The notes: generated by a model from the letters alone, not told the origin. 64,000 nt of DNA from Bradyrhizobium cytisi (GCF_008123515.1 NZ_VSSR01000016.1:186001-250000); one strand, 5' to 3'; positions 35,759 to 45,051 are shown, counted from the stretch's first letter. Numbers and translations are program-made.

Positions 35759-36720
35759 ACCGCCCCGGGTTTGCCGGAGGCCATTTGGTTTAAGTTATGC
35801 CGCCATGGCCGGTTGTTCCAGCATGGCGTAGTAGCGTTGCTCGGCTTCGGCCGGCGGTATGTTGCCGATGGGCTCCAGGAGCCGCCGGTTGTTGAACCAG
35901 TCGACCCATTCCAGCGTCGCGAACTCGACGGCCTCGAAGCTGCGCCATGGTCCGCGCCGATGGATCACCTCGGCCTTGTAGAGCCCGTTGATGGTTTCGG
36001 CGAGAGCGTTGTCATAGGAATCTCCGACGCTGCCGACAGAAGGCTCGACGCCTGCTTCAGCCAGGCGCTCGGTGTATTTGATTGAGACGTATTGGGCGGA
36101 TTGGCTGCCCCTGTCGCTGTGGTGGACGAGCCCGCCGCAATGGACCGGCCGACGATCATGCAATGCCTTCTCCAGCGCATCGAGCACGAAGCCTGCATGC
36201 GCCGTGCGCGAGGCTCGCCAGCCCACGATCCTGCGGGCATAGGCGTCGATCACAAAGGCGACGTAGACAAAGCCCGTCCAGGTCGCGACATAGGTGAAGT
36301 CGGAGAGCCAGAGGACGTTCGGCCTTGGCGCCTTGAATTGGCGGTTGACGTGATCCAGCGGGCATGGCGCGGCCTTGTCGCTGATCGTGGTTTTGACCGG
36401 CTTGCCGCTGATAACACCTTGCAAACCCATGTCCCTCATTAGTCGCGACACGGTGCAACGGGCAACATCGAAGCCTTCGCGCTTGAGCTGCCGCCAGACC
36501 TTGCGCACGCCATAGACGGAGAAGTTCTCATCGAACACGCGCCGGACTTCGATCTTCAACCTGACATCCTGCCTGGCGCGCGCCGACAGCTTGGCCGGAT
36601 CGCGCCGTTTGGCCACATGGGCATGGTAGGTCGAGGGGGCGATCGGCAAGACCTTGCAGATCGGCTCGACCCCATGCGCCCCACGATGATCGTCAATGAA
36701 GGCGATCATGGCTTGGACCG
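35756..36720 (-). mobile_element. IS3-family remnant: left end and orfB
   Basis: The left terminus begins TGAACCGCCCCGGGTTTGCC at 35756, next to the broken regulator. The element contains a full-length orfB but no orfA, and its other side joins directly to an ABC ATPase gene. So a deletion has removed orfA with the 5' part of that gene. Confidence 0.7.
35795..36709 (-). CDS. IS3-family transposase OrfB
   Basis: A 304-residue OrfB with HTH_21 region (FDENFSVYGVRKVWRQLKRE) and the rve integrase core: Asp in VLWLSDFTYVATWTG, Asp in VHHSDRGSQ, Glu in DNALAETINGLYKAE. It is intact, but OrfA and the frameshift that makes OrfAB are missing, so it should not transpose by itself. Confidence 0.85.
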   Translation of the reverse strand: MIAFIDDHRGAHGVEPICKVLPIAPSTYHAHVAKRRDPAKLSARARQDVRLKIEVRRVFDENFSVYGVRKVWRQLKREGFDVARCTVSRLMRDMGLQGVISGKPVKTTISDKAAPCPLDHVNRQFKAPRPNVLWLSDFTYVATWTGFVYVAFVIDAYARRIVGWRASRTAHAGFVLDALEKALHDRRPVHCGGLVHHSDRGSQSAQYVSIKYTERLAEAGVEPSVGSVGDSYDNALAETINGLYKAEVIHRRGPWRSFEAVEFATLEWVDWFNNRRLLEPIGNIPPAEAEQRYYAMLEQPAMAA

Positions 36721-37105
36721 GCGTGCTGCCGAACTACTCCGCCAGGTTGGCTTGCTTGATCATGCGAAGAAATACCCGGCTCAATTGTCCGGCGGCCAGC
36801 AGCAGCGGGTTGCCATCGCGCGAGCACTCGCGAACAGGCCGGCGGTTATGCTGTTCGACGAACCGACCTCCGCTCTAGATCCGGAGATGATCAACGAAGT
36901 CCTTGACGTGATGACAGCCCTCGCGGAGGGCAAGACAACTATGATCGTCGTGACACATGAGTTGGGATTTGCGCGCCGAGTAGGAGATCGCGTCGTATTC
37001 ATGGATGCTGGTCGCATTGTCGATGATCTTCCTAAAGACGAGTTTTTCGCCGGAAACACTAGCGATCGTGCTCGTGACTTCCTCTCCAAGGTACTTCAAC
37101 ACTAA
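36721..37105 (+). pseudogene. Polar amino-acid ABC transporter ATPase, C-terminal half
   Basis: The visible part starts AAELLRQVGLLDHAKKYPAQ, then signature LSGGQQQRVAIARAL, Walker B VMLFDEPTSALDPEM, and VTHELGFARRVGDRVVFMDAG. This is the C-terminal half of an amino-acid (GlnQ/HisP-type) ATPase. The Walker A half is lost at the IS3 junction, so it is not functional. It is followed 14 bases later by the threonine aldolase gene; they were probably one operon. Confidence 0.8.
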
Positions 37106-37119
37106 CGCCCGAGGACTTA

Positions 37120-38190
37120 ATGTCGTTGGTTGACCTACGCAGCGATCTCCTCGCGGGCCCTACGCCGGAGATGATCGAGGCAATGATCGCCACCGCGCGT
37201 GTGCCATCGAGTTATGGTCCCCGCGAGGACCAGCATGTGCGAGAATTGGAAGCGCTGACAGCTCAGACGCTCGGAACCGAGGACGCCCTGTTCTTTCCGA
37301 CTTGCACGATGGCCAATCAGGCGGCGCTCATGGTCCATTGTCGGCCCGGTGACTTTATCATCGCGGAGACTGAGTCACACGTCGCGGAGTTCGAGGCTGC
37401 ATCGACGGCGGGAGTCTCAAATGTGGCTGTACTTCGAGTTACCGGAGTGCATGGACATCTGTCGCCTGTGCAATTAGCGGAGGTTCTCGACCGCAGTGAG
37501 GACGAGGCCATGCGAGTTTCGATGGTCTCCTTAGAAAACACTCACAATCGCGCGGGCGGGACGGTCATGCCCGAGGGTTGGCAACAGCAGATCGAGAGTG
37601 CATGTCGGGCACGAGGTATCGCCATCCATCTCGATGGCGCGCGATTGTGGAATGCGGCCGCCTATGCCAAATGTGACCCGCTGGCGCTGGTGCGAGGCGC
37701 AGATAGCGTTGCGGTCAGTTTAAACAAGGCTTTGGGCGCTCCGTTGGGAGCGATGCTCTGTGGGAGCAAGGCTTTCATTCGAAATGCAAGCCGCGTTCGG
37801 CAAATGTTGGGTGGGAACTGGCGCCCGGCTGGCATAGTGGCAGCGCCGGCTCTTGTTGCGCTAAAGACTATGCAGAAGCGCATCGTCGACGATCATGCGA
37901 ATGCGCGGCACTTGGGTACGGCGCTCGCCTCCGAGCATCCTTGGTTGTCAATTGATTTTGATTCACTCCAAACAAACATCGTATTGGTGAAACTTCGAAC
38001 TAAGCAGATGAACGCGGCTCGTCTCACCAAACGCTTGTCGGAAATGGGCGTACTTGTCGTAGCCTATGGCGACCAGTACGTACGCTTAGTCATCTACTCG
38101 GGAATAGGCCAAGATCAGATTGGAAAAGTTCTGACGGCGTTTTCGGAGATAAGCCGAACTTTGACGGCTGACTATCTTGCCGGAAGCTGA
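37120..38190 (+). CDS. ltaE: L-threonine aldolase, low-specificity type
   Basis: A 356-residue PLP enzyme of the beta-eliminating lyase family: VDLRSDLLAGPTPEMIEAM, SSYGPREDQHVRELE, LENTHNRAGGTVMP, HLDGARLWNAA, and the PLP lysine in VSLNKALGAPLG. It cleaves L-threonine or L-allo-threonine to glycine and acetaldehyde, or acts on other beta-hydroxy amino acids. Glycine is the amino acid joined to N6-hydroxylysine in known hydrazine synthetases, so it could feed the divergent N-N cluster; that link is inference. Its promoter may have been lost with the 5' part of the ABC gene. Confidence 0.88.
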   Translation: MSLVDLRSDLLAGPTPEMIEAMIATARVPSSYGPREDQHVRELEALTAQTLGTEDALFFPTCTMANQAALMVHCRPGDFIIAETESHVAEFEAASTAGVSNVAVLRVTGVHGHLSPVQLAEVLDRSEDEAMRVSMVSLENTHNRAGGTVMPEGWQQQIESACRARGIAIHLDGARLWNAAAYAKCDPLALVRGADSVAVSLNKALGAPLGAMLCGSKAFIRNASRVRQMLGGNWRPAGIVAAPALVALKTMQKRIVDDHANARHLGTALASEHPWLSIDFDSLQTNIVLVKLRTKQMNAARLTKRLSEMGVLVVAYGDQYVRLVIYSGIGQDQIGKVLTAFSEISRTLTADYLAGS

Positions 38191-38429
38191 GGACCACAAG
38201 GCAGATGTTAGCAGGCGTCGTAATCCGCGTTGGACTTATGCCAATCAATCAGTGGAACAAATGTGAGGGGCGCCGAAAGTAAGAACCCAGGGCAGGCCGC
38301 GCGAGGGGGGCCATTGGGGAGCTAGTGATAGTCGGAGCGGCCTCTTGGAGACGAGGTTAGTCATGGCGCTGAGCGTGAAGCGCGAGCCGCGTGCGGCATT
38401 TCACGGCTGGGGAAGGAGGAGCTGAATAA
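38191..38429. other. Intergenic region before direct repeat copy 2
   Basis: No recognised gene. It marks the change from the biosynthetic segment to the conjugation module. Confidence 0.35.
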
Positions 38430-38498
38430 GGCATGCAAATGGAATGACCCATTCAAGAAGACACTTGGTCACCGACAACTCACCCTAGAGCTTCGACC

Positions 38499-39417
38499 GT
38501 GCCCGTGGAATTTCGAGATCTACGCTGGGCGATCGTCGGGTCCCAGCATCGGAGCCTCCGCCAAGCGGCAGAGACGCTCAGAATCAAGCAGCCAACGCTC
38601 AGTCGCTGTCTTCGAAGACTCGAACACACGTTGGGCAGCACGCTCTTCGAGCGCACCAATGGCGGCACGCGACCGACCATCGAAGGTCAGGAATTCCTCG
38701 ATGCCGCCCGGCGCGTCATGGGCGAAACTGATGCAATGACCGCTCGTCTGAAGACCCGCTCGCGTGGCGAGAGCGGTCGGTTGACCATCGGCATCCACAC
38801 CTTGCTCTCAGCCGGCAATCTCCGGGCCACTCTGCTCGAGCACCGGCACCGCTTCCCCGATGTCGATAGACAACTGGTCGACGGAGCGAGCGACCATCTG
38901 ATCTCGGATCTCGCCAGCCCCTCCGTTGACGTCGCCTTGGTGGCCGCGCCAAATTCGAAATGGAGTGACAGGTCATTGTTGCTCTGGAGCGAGCGTGTCG
39001 TTGCCGCCCTCCCCGCGAACCATCCGTTGGCGGGCCGTGAAGTAGTTCACTGGGGCGAACTGAGGCACGAATCGCTTTTTAATGTCACAGCGAGGCCCGG
39101 GACCGAAATTCCTGAAGCTCCTCATCAGCAAATTGGGATCCTCCGACCCTTGCCTGCTGCTTCGCCATGATGTCGTGCTCGACCGCCTCCTCTCCTTGGT
39201 CGGCGTGGGCTGGGGCATTCTACTGATATTGGAAAGTGCGACTGGCGCAGTCTATCCGGGTGTCACCTTCCGCGAGGTGCATGATGCCGAAGGGCCAACG
39301 CGGCTGAGCTTCCGCGCCTATTTGCGGCACGCCAACGGTAATCCATCGCTGCGTCCGTTCCTTGACCTGCTTCGCGAGCGCTACCCGGATCTTTCGACCA
39401 ATCCCCCTCCGACTTGA
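38499..39417 (+). pseudogene. LysR-family regulator, frameshifted copy
   Basis: The GTG start and first 195 or so codons match the intact copy at 23982. An extra T in the T run near 39077 shifts the frame; the remainder (KLLISKLGSSDPCLLLRHDV to the end) continues in another frame to 39417. It needs one base removed to restore a 305-residue protein. Confidence 0.85.
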
Positions 39418-39638
39418 CCGGCACCTCGGCGTGCCTTCGCAAAGGCGCGGTCGGTTGCCATGAAACGCTCGATCATCGGTGCGATCAATTTGGCCGGCTC
39501 AATCGGTGTCGTCGCGCCTCCGCTACGCCTCAGAATCTCGGCGTAGCTTTTGAGATCCCTGAAGACCGCCGCCGGCAGCTCGATCGTGAGTTTGACCGGT
39601 TTGTCGTCTTCGAGTGGTCCAAGCTTGAGCTTCGTCAT
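39381..39638 (-). CDS. DUF2274 protein at the end of the trb operon
   Basis: An 85-residue protein (MTKLKLGPLEDDKPVKLTIE; FRDLKSYAEILRRSGGATTP). It starts inside the trbI stop (ATGA) and is the last gene of the trb operon. Its length and charge pattern suggest a ribbon-helix-helix-like regulator, but its function is not known to me. Confidence 0.8.
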   Translation of the reverse strand: MTKLKLGPLEDDKPVKLTIELPAAVFRDLKSYAEILRRSGGATTPIEPAKLIAPMIERFMATDRAFAKARRGAGQVGGGLVERSG

Positions 39639-40843
39639 CGCGTACCTTTTTGTCCGTAGGGCGCCAGCACCAGGTCGCGCGTGACGATGACGCGGACCGG
39701 GAAACCTGGTCGGATGGTCAGGGTCGGCTGGATATTCAGTTGGCGCTGCACGATCTGCTGGCCGGTCTGGCTGATGCTGTTGGACGCACCGCTGCGGATT
39801 GCTTGAACAAGGTTGTTCTCATTCTGGCTCGTACCCGCCTCGGCTCCGACGCTGAGCATGGTCGAGAGGACGGCGGCCTTGAACAGCATGCCCCAATGGT
39901 TGTCGACCTCGTCCTCGAGTCCGGCATAACCACCAGTGTCGGCGCCGGGCTGCCGTTCCAGCACGATCGAGTTGCCGTCGGGCATGATGATGCGGGTCCA
40001 GACCAAGAGGATGCGGCTCTGGCCGAACGCGACGGAGCTGTCGTATTGGCCGATCAGCTTGGCACCCTGGGGAATCAGCAGATATTTGCCGGACGGACTG
40101 TCATAGACCGCCTCGGTAATCTGCGCGGTTATCTGGCCAGGCAGATCGGAGCGGATGCCCGTGATGAGCGCTGCCGGGATCACGGTACCAGCTTGCACGA
40201 CATAAGGAGAGACCTTGGCCTCAAGTCGATCCGGACTGACCGTGCGCTTGTCGGTCGACGCGTTGAGGAAGGCCGTCTTGCGGTCCTGCATGTTCTGAGC
40301 CGATCCAGCGTCGATAGGCGGGGTCGTGGCCGGCGGCGTCGCGGTTGTGGTCGAGCTATTCGGAATGATTTGGCCGACGCTCTGCGGCTGCTGAACGGTC
40401 TGGGCGAACAGCCGGCTGACCCGCGCTGCTTCGATCTCCTGGGCCCTGTGCTGCGCCTCCGGATCGGACGTCGTTCCGGGGACCACGGTGTTCGGTGCAG
40501 CACCGGCGTTGAGCATTGGCTTGCCTAGATCGCCGGGCAGCGGCGGCCCAAGCGGCGGCGCCTGACGTGGCAGACCGGTATAGTCCTTCGGCAGCCCGGC
40601 GAGGCCCTCGGCCGAGGGGCTATTCTGGGTGCTGAGCAACTCCTGGCCAGACTGCGGCTTATTGCGGGTCTGGAGGGCATAGCCGAGCGCTCCGGCAACC
40701 GCGAGAGCGGACACCGCGCCGAGGCCGATCAGTATCTTGCGCGAGAGGCGTGTAACAGTTGGCCCCTCGCCTCGGAGCCGAAGATCCGGTGGCGGAACGG
40801 GTGGGATGTCGCTTTGATGTTCGTCTTCACCGCCTATCGCCAT
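39635..40843 (-). CDS. trbI: TrbI, VirB10-like conjugation channel protein
   Basis: A 402-residue protein with a short cytoplasmic N terminus, one membrane segment near residues 35-55 (LIGLGAVSALAVAGALGYAL), a proline-rich linker, and a C-terminal VirB10/TraB domain (VSPYVVQAGTVIPAALITGI, DSPSGKYLLIPQGAKLIGQY, GLEDEVDNHWGMLFKAAVLS). It spans both membranes and energises the channel. It overlaps trbG by 10 bases and DUF2274 by 4. Confidence 0.93.
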   Translation of the reverse strand: MAIGGEDEHQSDIPPVPPPDLRLRGEGPTVTRLSRKILIGLGAVSALAVAGALGYALQTRNKPQSGQELLSTQNSPSAEGLAGLPKDYTGLPRQAPPLGPPLPGDLGKPMLNAGAAPNTVVPGTTSDPEAQHRAQEIEAARVSRLFAQTVQQPQSVGQIIPNSSTTTATPPATTPPIDAGSAQNMQDRKTAFLNASTDKRTVSPDRLEAKVSPYVVQAGTVIPAALITGIRSDLPGQITAQITEAVYDSPSGKYLLIPQGAKLIGQYDSSVAFGQSRILLVWTRIIMPDGNSIVLERQPGADTGGYAGLEDEVDNHWGMLFKAAVLSTMLSVGAEAGTSQNENNLVQAIRSGASNSISQTGQQIVQRQLNIQPTLTIRPGFPVRVIVTRDLVLAPYGQKGTR

Positions 40844-41913
40844 GAGCGCGGCCTTCCGTCGGTACGGACAATGCGTACGCGCCGCTCGCTGTCCTTGTCG
40901 CCAAGACGCAGTTCGGCCGCGGCGAACAGGCGGTCGACGATGTAGTAGTTGCGGTTCGCCCGATAGTTGACCAGCTCGGAGCCACCGGCCGGCCCGATGA
41001 CGAACAGCGGCGGCATTTCGCCCTGGACGATACCGCTGGGGAATTCGATGTAGACCCTGTTCCCGTCGTCGAAGGCGCGCAGCGGACGCCAGGCCGGATC
41101 ATCGCCCTCGATCGCGTAGCGGAAGTTGATCGAACCGAGATCGACGCCGGCCGCGATCGGAGCGGCGGCCTCAGCTGTCGCATTCTGCTGCCGAAGCGCG
41201 ATGAGTTGGTCCTCGGGATACTGCCAGGAGACCGAGGCCATATAGGTCTTCTCCGTCGAACGCAGTTCGAGAAGATAGGTCCGCCGGTCGGTGTTGATGA
41301 CGAGATTGGTAAGCAACTCCGGCCGCGTGGGCTTGACCAGGATGTGGATCTTCTTGGTCGCGCCCGCGCCGCTCTCGGTATCGCCGATGATCCAGCGCAC
41401 TGTGTCGCCGGCGGCGACCGGTCCGGAGCCTGTGAGTTGCTCGCCCTCCTGGAGGGCGACATCGGTGATCTGGCCGGGCGCCGTATAGACCTGGTAGAGG
41501 GCTCCGCCGGAGAATGGATAGACCTGGACCGCGTTGATGAAGCCAGTGCGGACCGGCTGCACCCGTGCTGCGGCGTTCGCCTGTTTGACGCGAACCTTTG
41601 GATCGGCGGCTTCGGGGACGCGTTTGCCGGCGGTGAGCGGTTTCAACTGCCCGGGCAGCGGCAGGGGCTTGGGCAATTCCACGATCTTGACGGGCGGCGG
41701 CGGATCAGTGGTGAGGGTTGCCGGCTCCGCGGTGTCGTAGTTGATGTCGGGCGGGATGAAATTGTGCGCGCAGGCGCCAAGGGCTGAGACGGACATCAGC
41801 AAAGCCGCCAAGGCGGATTTACGGAAGCACGTATCGCTGTCTTTCCGGTTTTGGTGAACGATGGAGAGACGCGAAGCCGGACGGACGGCGCTTACGGAAA
41901 TCGGCGGGGTCAT
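40834..41913 (-). CDS. trbG: TrbG, VirB9-like conjugation channel protein
   Basis: A 359-residue exported protein. The ATG at 41913 overlaps the trbF stop (ATGA). The leader ends at LMSVSALGACAHN, a lipobox-like site. The CagX/VirB9 domain includes QVYPFSGGALYQVYTAPGQI, GDTVRWIIGDTESG and FEFPSGIVQ-like YIEFPSGIVQGEMPPLFVIG. Outer-membrane core component. Confidence 0.92.
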   Translation of the reverse strand: MTPPISVSAVRPASRLSIVHQNRKDSDTCFRKSALAALLMSVSALGACAHNFIPPDINYDTAEPATLTTDPPPPVKIVELPKPLPLPGQLKPLTAGKRVPEAADPKVRVKQANAAARVQPVRTGFINAVQVYPFSGGALYQVYTAPGQITDVALQEGEQLTGSGPVAAGDTVRWIIGDTESGAGATKKIHILVKPTRPELLTNLVINTDRRTYLLELRSTEKTYMASVSWQYPEDQLIALRQQNATAEAAAPIAAGVDLGSINFRYAIEGDDPAWRPLRAFDDGNRVYIEFPSGIVQGEMPPLFVIGPAGGSELVNYRANRNYYIVDRLFAAAELRLGDKDSERRVRIVRTDGRPRSWR

Positions 41914-42599
41914 TGTCCCAGCTCCTTCGACCAGTTGATGGCGTTGACGTAGATGCCGAGTGGATTCTTGCGCAGCCGGTCGGCGTCGGTGGGTGGCTGA
42001 ATCGCGATGGTGAGGATCGCTGTCCAACGTGTGGTGCCGGCGAGCGCGCCGTCTTGATAGCGGTGCTCGACCCAGGCGACGCGGAAGCTGTCGGGCGAGG
42101 CGCGGATGACGCTGGAGACGTCGATCGCGACCTGCTGCTTGCCGAGATTGGCGAAGGGGTCATTGGCGCGGGCGTAGTCGTTGAGCGCCACCGAGCCCGC
42201 CGTGGTCGTGAAATCGTAGGCTTGCAGCCAGTTCTGCCGCACGATGATCGGGTCGGCTGGAAGCGAGCGCACCATCGCGACGAAATGGGCGAGATACCAG
42301 GCGATCTGCGGATCGCTCGGCCTGTAGTCAGCCACAGCGGGCGCTATCGCTTGCGCCTCGCCGAGCTTGTCGACCTGCACCACCCAGGGAACGACGGTGC
42401 CGTGCGTGGATTGCCAGATAAGCCCGCCGGCAAGGCCGCAGCTAAGGATCAGCGAGCCGAAGGCCATCAGGCGCCAGTTCTTCGCCTGCACACGGGCGGA
42501 GCCGATGCGTTCGTCCCAAACCTGGGCCGCGCGCTGATACGGGGTTGCGGGTTCGGGCGTGCGGCCGTAGCGGACCGACGATCGCCGAAAGACTGACAT
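41910..42599 (-). CDS. trbF: TrbF, VirB8-like conjugation protein
   Basis: A 229-residue inner-membrane protein with one N-terminal membrane segment (LMAFGSLILSCGLAGGLIWQ) and a periplasmic VirB8-like domain (WYLAHFVAMVRSLPADPIIV, YQDGALAGTTRWTAILTIAI). It nucleates channel assembly. Three bases separate it from trbL. Confidence 0.92.
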   Translation of the reverse strand: MSVFRRSSVRYGRTPEPATPYQRAAQVWDERIGSARVQAKNWRLMAFGSLILSCGLAGGLIWQSTHGTVVPWVVQVDKLGEAQAIAPAVADYRPSDPQIAWYLAHFVAMVRSLPADPIIVRQNWLQAYDFTTTAGSVALNDYARANDPFANLGKQQVAIDVSSVIRASPDSFRVAWVEHRYQDGALAGTTRWTAILTIAIQPPTDADRLRKNPLGIYVNAINWSKELGQ

Positions 42600-42602
42600 T
42601 CG

Positions 42603-43964
42603 TTATTCTCCTCCCGAGAGGTCGACGGAGTGGCCGCCGCCATGGCTATCGCCGGATTTGAGGGCTTGCGCGGCGGTCTGCGCGCCGTGAATGACTGCCT
42701 GATTGCGCTTGACGCGTTGGGCCCAGGCGGGCGGACTTCTCTCGGCCGACGCTTGAGAGGCGGCTCCATCGTTTGAGGCCTCGCCACTCTCAATGGTCCC
42801 CATGGTCGAGGAGCCACCGGTATTTGCGACCCCGGACCGGGCGCCGGAGGCGAAGCTTTCCGTCATTGACCCGACTGCTTCCGCAGACGCGCGTCTGACG
42901 GGAGCTGTCGCCGCACTGACCGCCGCGCGGCCGGCGCCGCCGAGCCCGGAGGCGACGCCGCCAGCGCCGGACCGGCCGCCAGATGCGAGGCTGTAGGCGG
43001 AGGACATTCCGCCCGCCATCGCCGCACCACCACGTGCAGCCGCAGCAGCGCCGGAGCTTGCTGCCATCGCTCCCCTTCCCGCCAGCCCAAGCGCTGCGCC
43101 CCCCGCCATCGCCGTGCCGGCGACGGCGAGGCCAGTTCCGACCACAGCGCCCGCGCCAAGCTGGGGCGCCCCTGACACCAGACCGGTTGCGATGCCGGGC
43201 CCGAAGATGCCAAGGCCGAGCATGGCGAGCGCTGCGAGCACGACCGAGAGCGCCTGCTCGATCGTCGGCTGGCCGCCGCCATAGGCGGTGGTGAACTGGG
43301 AGAACAGCCCGGTGCCAATGCCGACGATGACAGCGAGCACCATCACCTTCACGCCGGAGGCGACGACGTTGCCCAGCACCTTCTCCGCAAGGAAAGCGGT
43401 CTTGTTGAACAGCGCGAATGGAATGAGGATGAAGCCCGCGAGCGTGGTCAGCTTGAATTCGATCAGCGTGACGAACAGCTGCACCGCCAGAATGAAGAAG
43501 GCGATCAGCACCAGGAGCCAGGATACCATCAGCACCGCAATCTGGACGAAGTTCGCAAAGAAGCTGGTGAAGCCCATCATCTGGCTTGCCGCGTCCAGCA
43601 GCGGCTGCCCGGCGTCGAGACCGACCTGCGCGAGCCGCCCCGGCCGCAAAAAGTCCGCTGTCGAGATCGACGAGCCGCCGGCCTTCAGACCGAGGCCTGC
43701 GAAGCTGTTGAAGATGACGCCTGAGAGCTTGTTGAAGTTGGTGATGATGAAGGCGAAGAAACCGATATAGAGCGTCTTCTTCACCAGCCGCTGGACAATG
43801 TCTTCGTCTGCACCCCAAGCCCAGAATGCGCCGGCCAAGGTGATGTCGATGACGATCAGCGTCGAGGCGAGATAGGTGACTTCGCCTTTGACCAGGCCGA
43901 AGCCTGAATCGATGTAGGTGGTGTAGGTATTGAGGAAGGTGTCGATAACGCCGACGTTGTTCAT
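42603..43964 (-). CDS. trbL: TrbL, VirB6-like polytopic conjugation protein
   Basis: A 453-residue inner-membrane protein: about six hydrophobic segments in the first 270 residues, then a Gly/Ala/Ser-rich soluble tail (AASSGAAAAARGGAAMAGGM). This layout is typical of P-type TrbL. Its ATG overlaps the trbK stop (ATGA). The tail's low complexity explains long open frames on the opposite strand. Confidence 0.92.
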   Translation of the reverse strand: MNNVGVIDTFLNTYTTYIDSGFGLVKGEVTYLASTLIVIDITLAGAFWAWGADEDIVQRLVKKTLYIGFFAFIITNFNKLSGVIFNSFAGLGLKAGGSSISTADFLRPGRLAQVGLDAGQPLLDAASQMMGFTSFFANFVQIAVLMVSWLLVLIAFFILAVQLFVTLIEFKLTTLAGFILIPFALFNKTAFLAEKVLGNVVASGVKVMVLAVIVGIGTGLFSQFTTAYGGGQPTIEQALSVVLAALAMLGLGIFGPGIATGLVSGAPQLGAGAVVGTGLAVAGTAMAGGAALGLAGRGAMAASSGAAAAARGGAAMAGGMSSAYSLASGGRSGAGGVASGLGGAGRAAVSAATAPVRRASAEAVGSMTESFASGARSGVANTGGSSTMGTIESGEASNDGAASQASAERSPPAWAQRVKRNQAVIHGAQTAAQALKSGDSHGGGHSVDLSGGE

Positions 43965-44281
43965 GGCGTGTCTCCTTCCTTAGCGTTCGTCGTCGAAGGC
44001 GTGGCCGGCGCGGCCTGTGGCAGCAAGGGCCGCGCCGGCCTGCCGAAGAAGCGCGCGCGGTTCTCCTCCCAGACCGCCCGGCAGTGCGGATCTTCGGCAT
44101 CCTCTGGGCCAAGCGCGCGGCAGCGGCGCAGCTCGGCCGAGAGATCGTCAGGTGCAGAGATGGCGGGAGCCTCGGATACCGGCTGCGGCGCCGGACGCCG
44201 ATGGATGTAGGACAGCGTGGCCATGAAGACCGCCAACAGGGCAATCATCGCGACTAAGCGCCAGAAATCCGAGCGATCCAT
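43961..44281 (-). CDS. trbK: TrbK-alt type putative entry-exclusion protein
   Basis: A 106-residue protein with one N-terminal membrane segment (FWRLVAMIALLAVFMATLSY), then LRRCRALGPEDAEDPHCRAVWEENRARFFG. The conserved C...A...DP.C..VW pattern between trbJ and trbL marks the alternative TrbK entry-exclusion family of rhizobial trb operons. It should reduce redundant mating. The start at 44281 was chosen because it gives the membrane anchor; the frame upstream overlaps trbJ. Confidence 0.82.
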   Translation of the reverse strand: MDRSDFWRLVAMIALLAVFMATLSYIHRRPAPQPVSEAPAISAPDDLSAELRRCRALGPEDAEDPHCRAVWEENRARFFGRPARPLLPQAAPATPSTTNAKEGDTP

Positions 44282-44292
44282 CTTCCGCGCCC

Positions 44293-45051
44293 TTAGTTGC
44301 CGCTGAACATGGTGACGTCGCCGGGCTGGTAGCCGCTGCGCGTCGAGAAGATCTTGTACTGCTGCTGGCCCTGCGACTCCGTCGCCGTCACACGCGCCTG
44401 CTCCAGCGCGTCCGCTCGTCCCTTCGCGGCGAGAACCGCGACAACATCGGACAGCTGCTGGGATTGCACGGCAAGGAGCTGATTGCCGGCCTGGGCGGCC
44501 TGCAGGGCGCCACTTGCGGACTGGCTGGCTGACACCAGCGACGTCATCGCACTGGAGTTGGTCGGTATATTGCCGACGACGCCAGCCTGCACCTTCAGCG
44601 AGTCTTCGAACGCGCCGACCGAGTTCTGCCAACGGATTTGAGCAGCGGCAAACAGCGCGGCGTTGGACCCCGTGGTCGGCGCAGTGCCGTAGCTGCCGGA
44701 ATACGCGGTTTGAATTTGCTGGACGTTGAATGAAATATTCTGCGCCTGGCTCAGCAGCGATTGGGTCCGCGCGATCGTCGACTGCAGCTGGGCGAGCGTC
44801 GACATCGGCAGGCTCGCGAGGTTCTTCGCTTGATTAACCAGGCTCTGGGACTGGTTGGTCAGCATCTGGATCTGATTATTGATCTGCTGCAGCTCCCGCG
44901 CCGCCGTCAGCACGTTCTGACTGAAGTTGCTGGGGTCGTAGACGATCCACTGCGCGGAGGCTGGCGTGATCAAAAGCGGCTGAAGCGACAGGGCAAGCGA
45001 GAGAACGGTCGCAGCGATCAGGTCTGCGCGCCGCGTCTTACGGACGGTCAT
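44293..45051 (-). CDS. trbJ: TrbJ, VirB5-like conjugation protein
   Basis: A 252-residue exported protein: signal peptide ending at TPASAQW, then Gln- and Asn-rich coiled-coil helices (ELQQINNQIQMLTNQSQSLV) and a C-terminal helix. This matches P-type TrbJ, which helps form the pilus tip. Two bases separate it from trbE. Confidence 0.92.
   Translation of the reverse strand: MTVRKTRRADLIAATVLSLALSLQPLLITPASAQWIVYDPSNFSQNVLTAARELQQINNQIQMLTNQSQSLVNQAKNLASLPMSTLAQLQSTIARTQSLLSQAQNISFNVQQIQTAYSGSYGTAPTTGSNAALFAAAQIRWQNSVGAFEDSLKVQAGVVGNIPTNSSAMTSLVSASQSASGALQAAQAGNQLLAVQSQQLSDVVAVLAAKGRADALEQARVTATESQGQQQYKIFSTRSGYQPGDVTMFSGN

Larger units (their letters stand above)
38430..40068 (+). repeat. Direct repeat copy 2: LysR, DUF2274, trbI 3' end
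   Basis: Same orientation as 23915-25550 and closely similar throughout. Here the segment runs on into the full trb operon, so this is probably the source copy. Recombination between the copies would excise about 14.5 kb including the N-N cluster. Confidence 0.85.

Noticed and set aside
39650..40528. 292-codon plus-strand open frame opposite trbI
   Set aside because: It is antisense to trbI and the same shadow appears opposite the duplicate trbI fragment at 25132.
42790..44244. 484-codon open frame on the minus strand overlapping trbL and trbK
   Set aside because: Arginine-rich, repetitive translation with no family features; it is a shadow of the GC-rich trbL frame.
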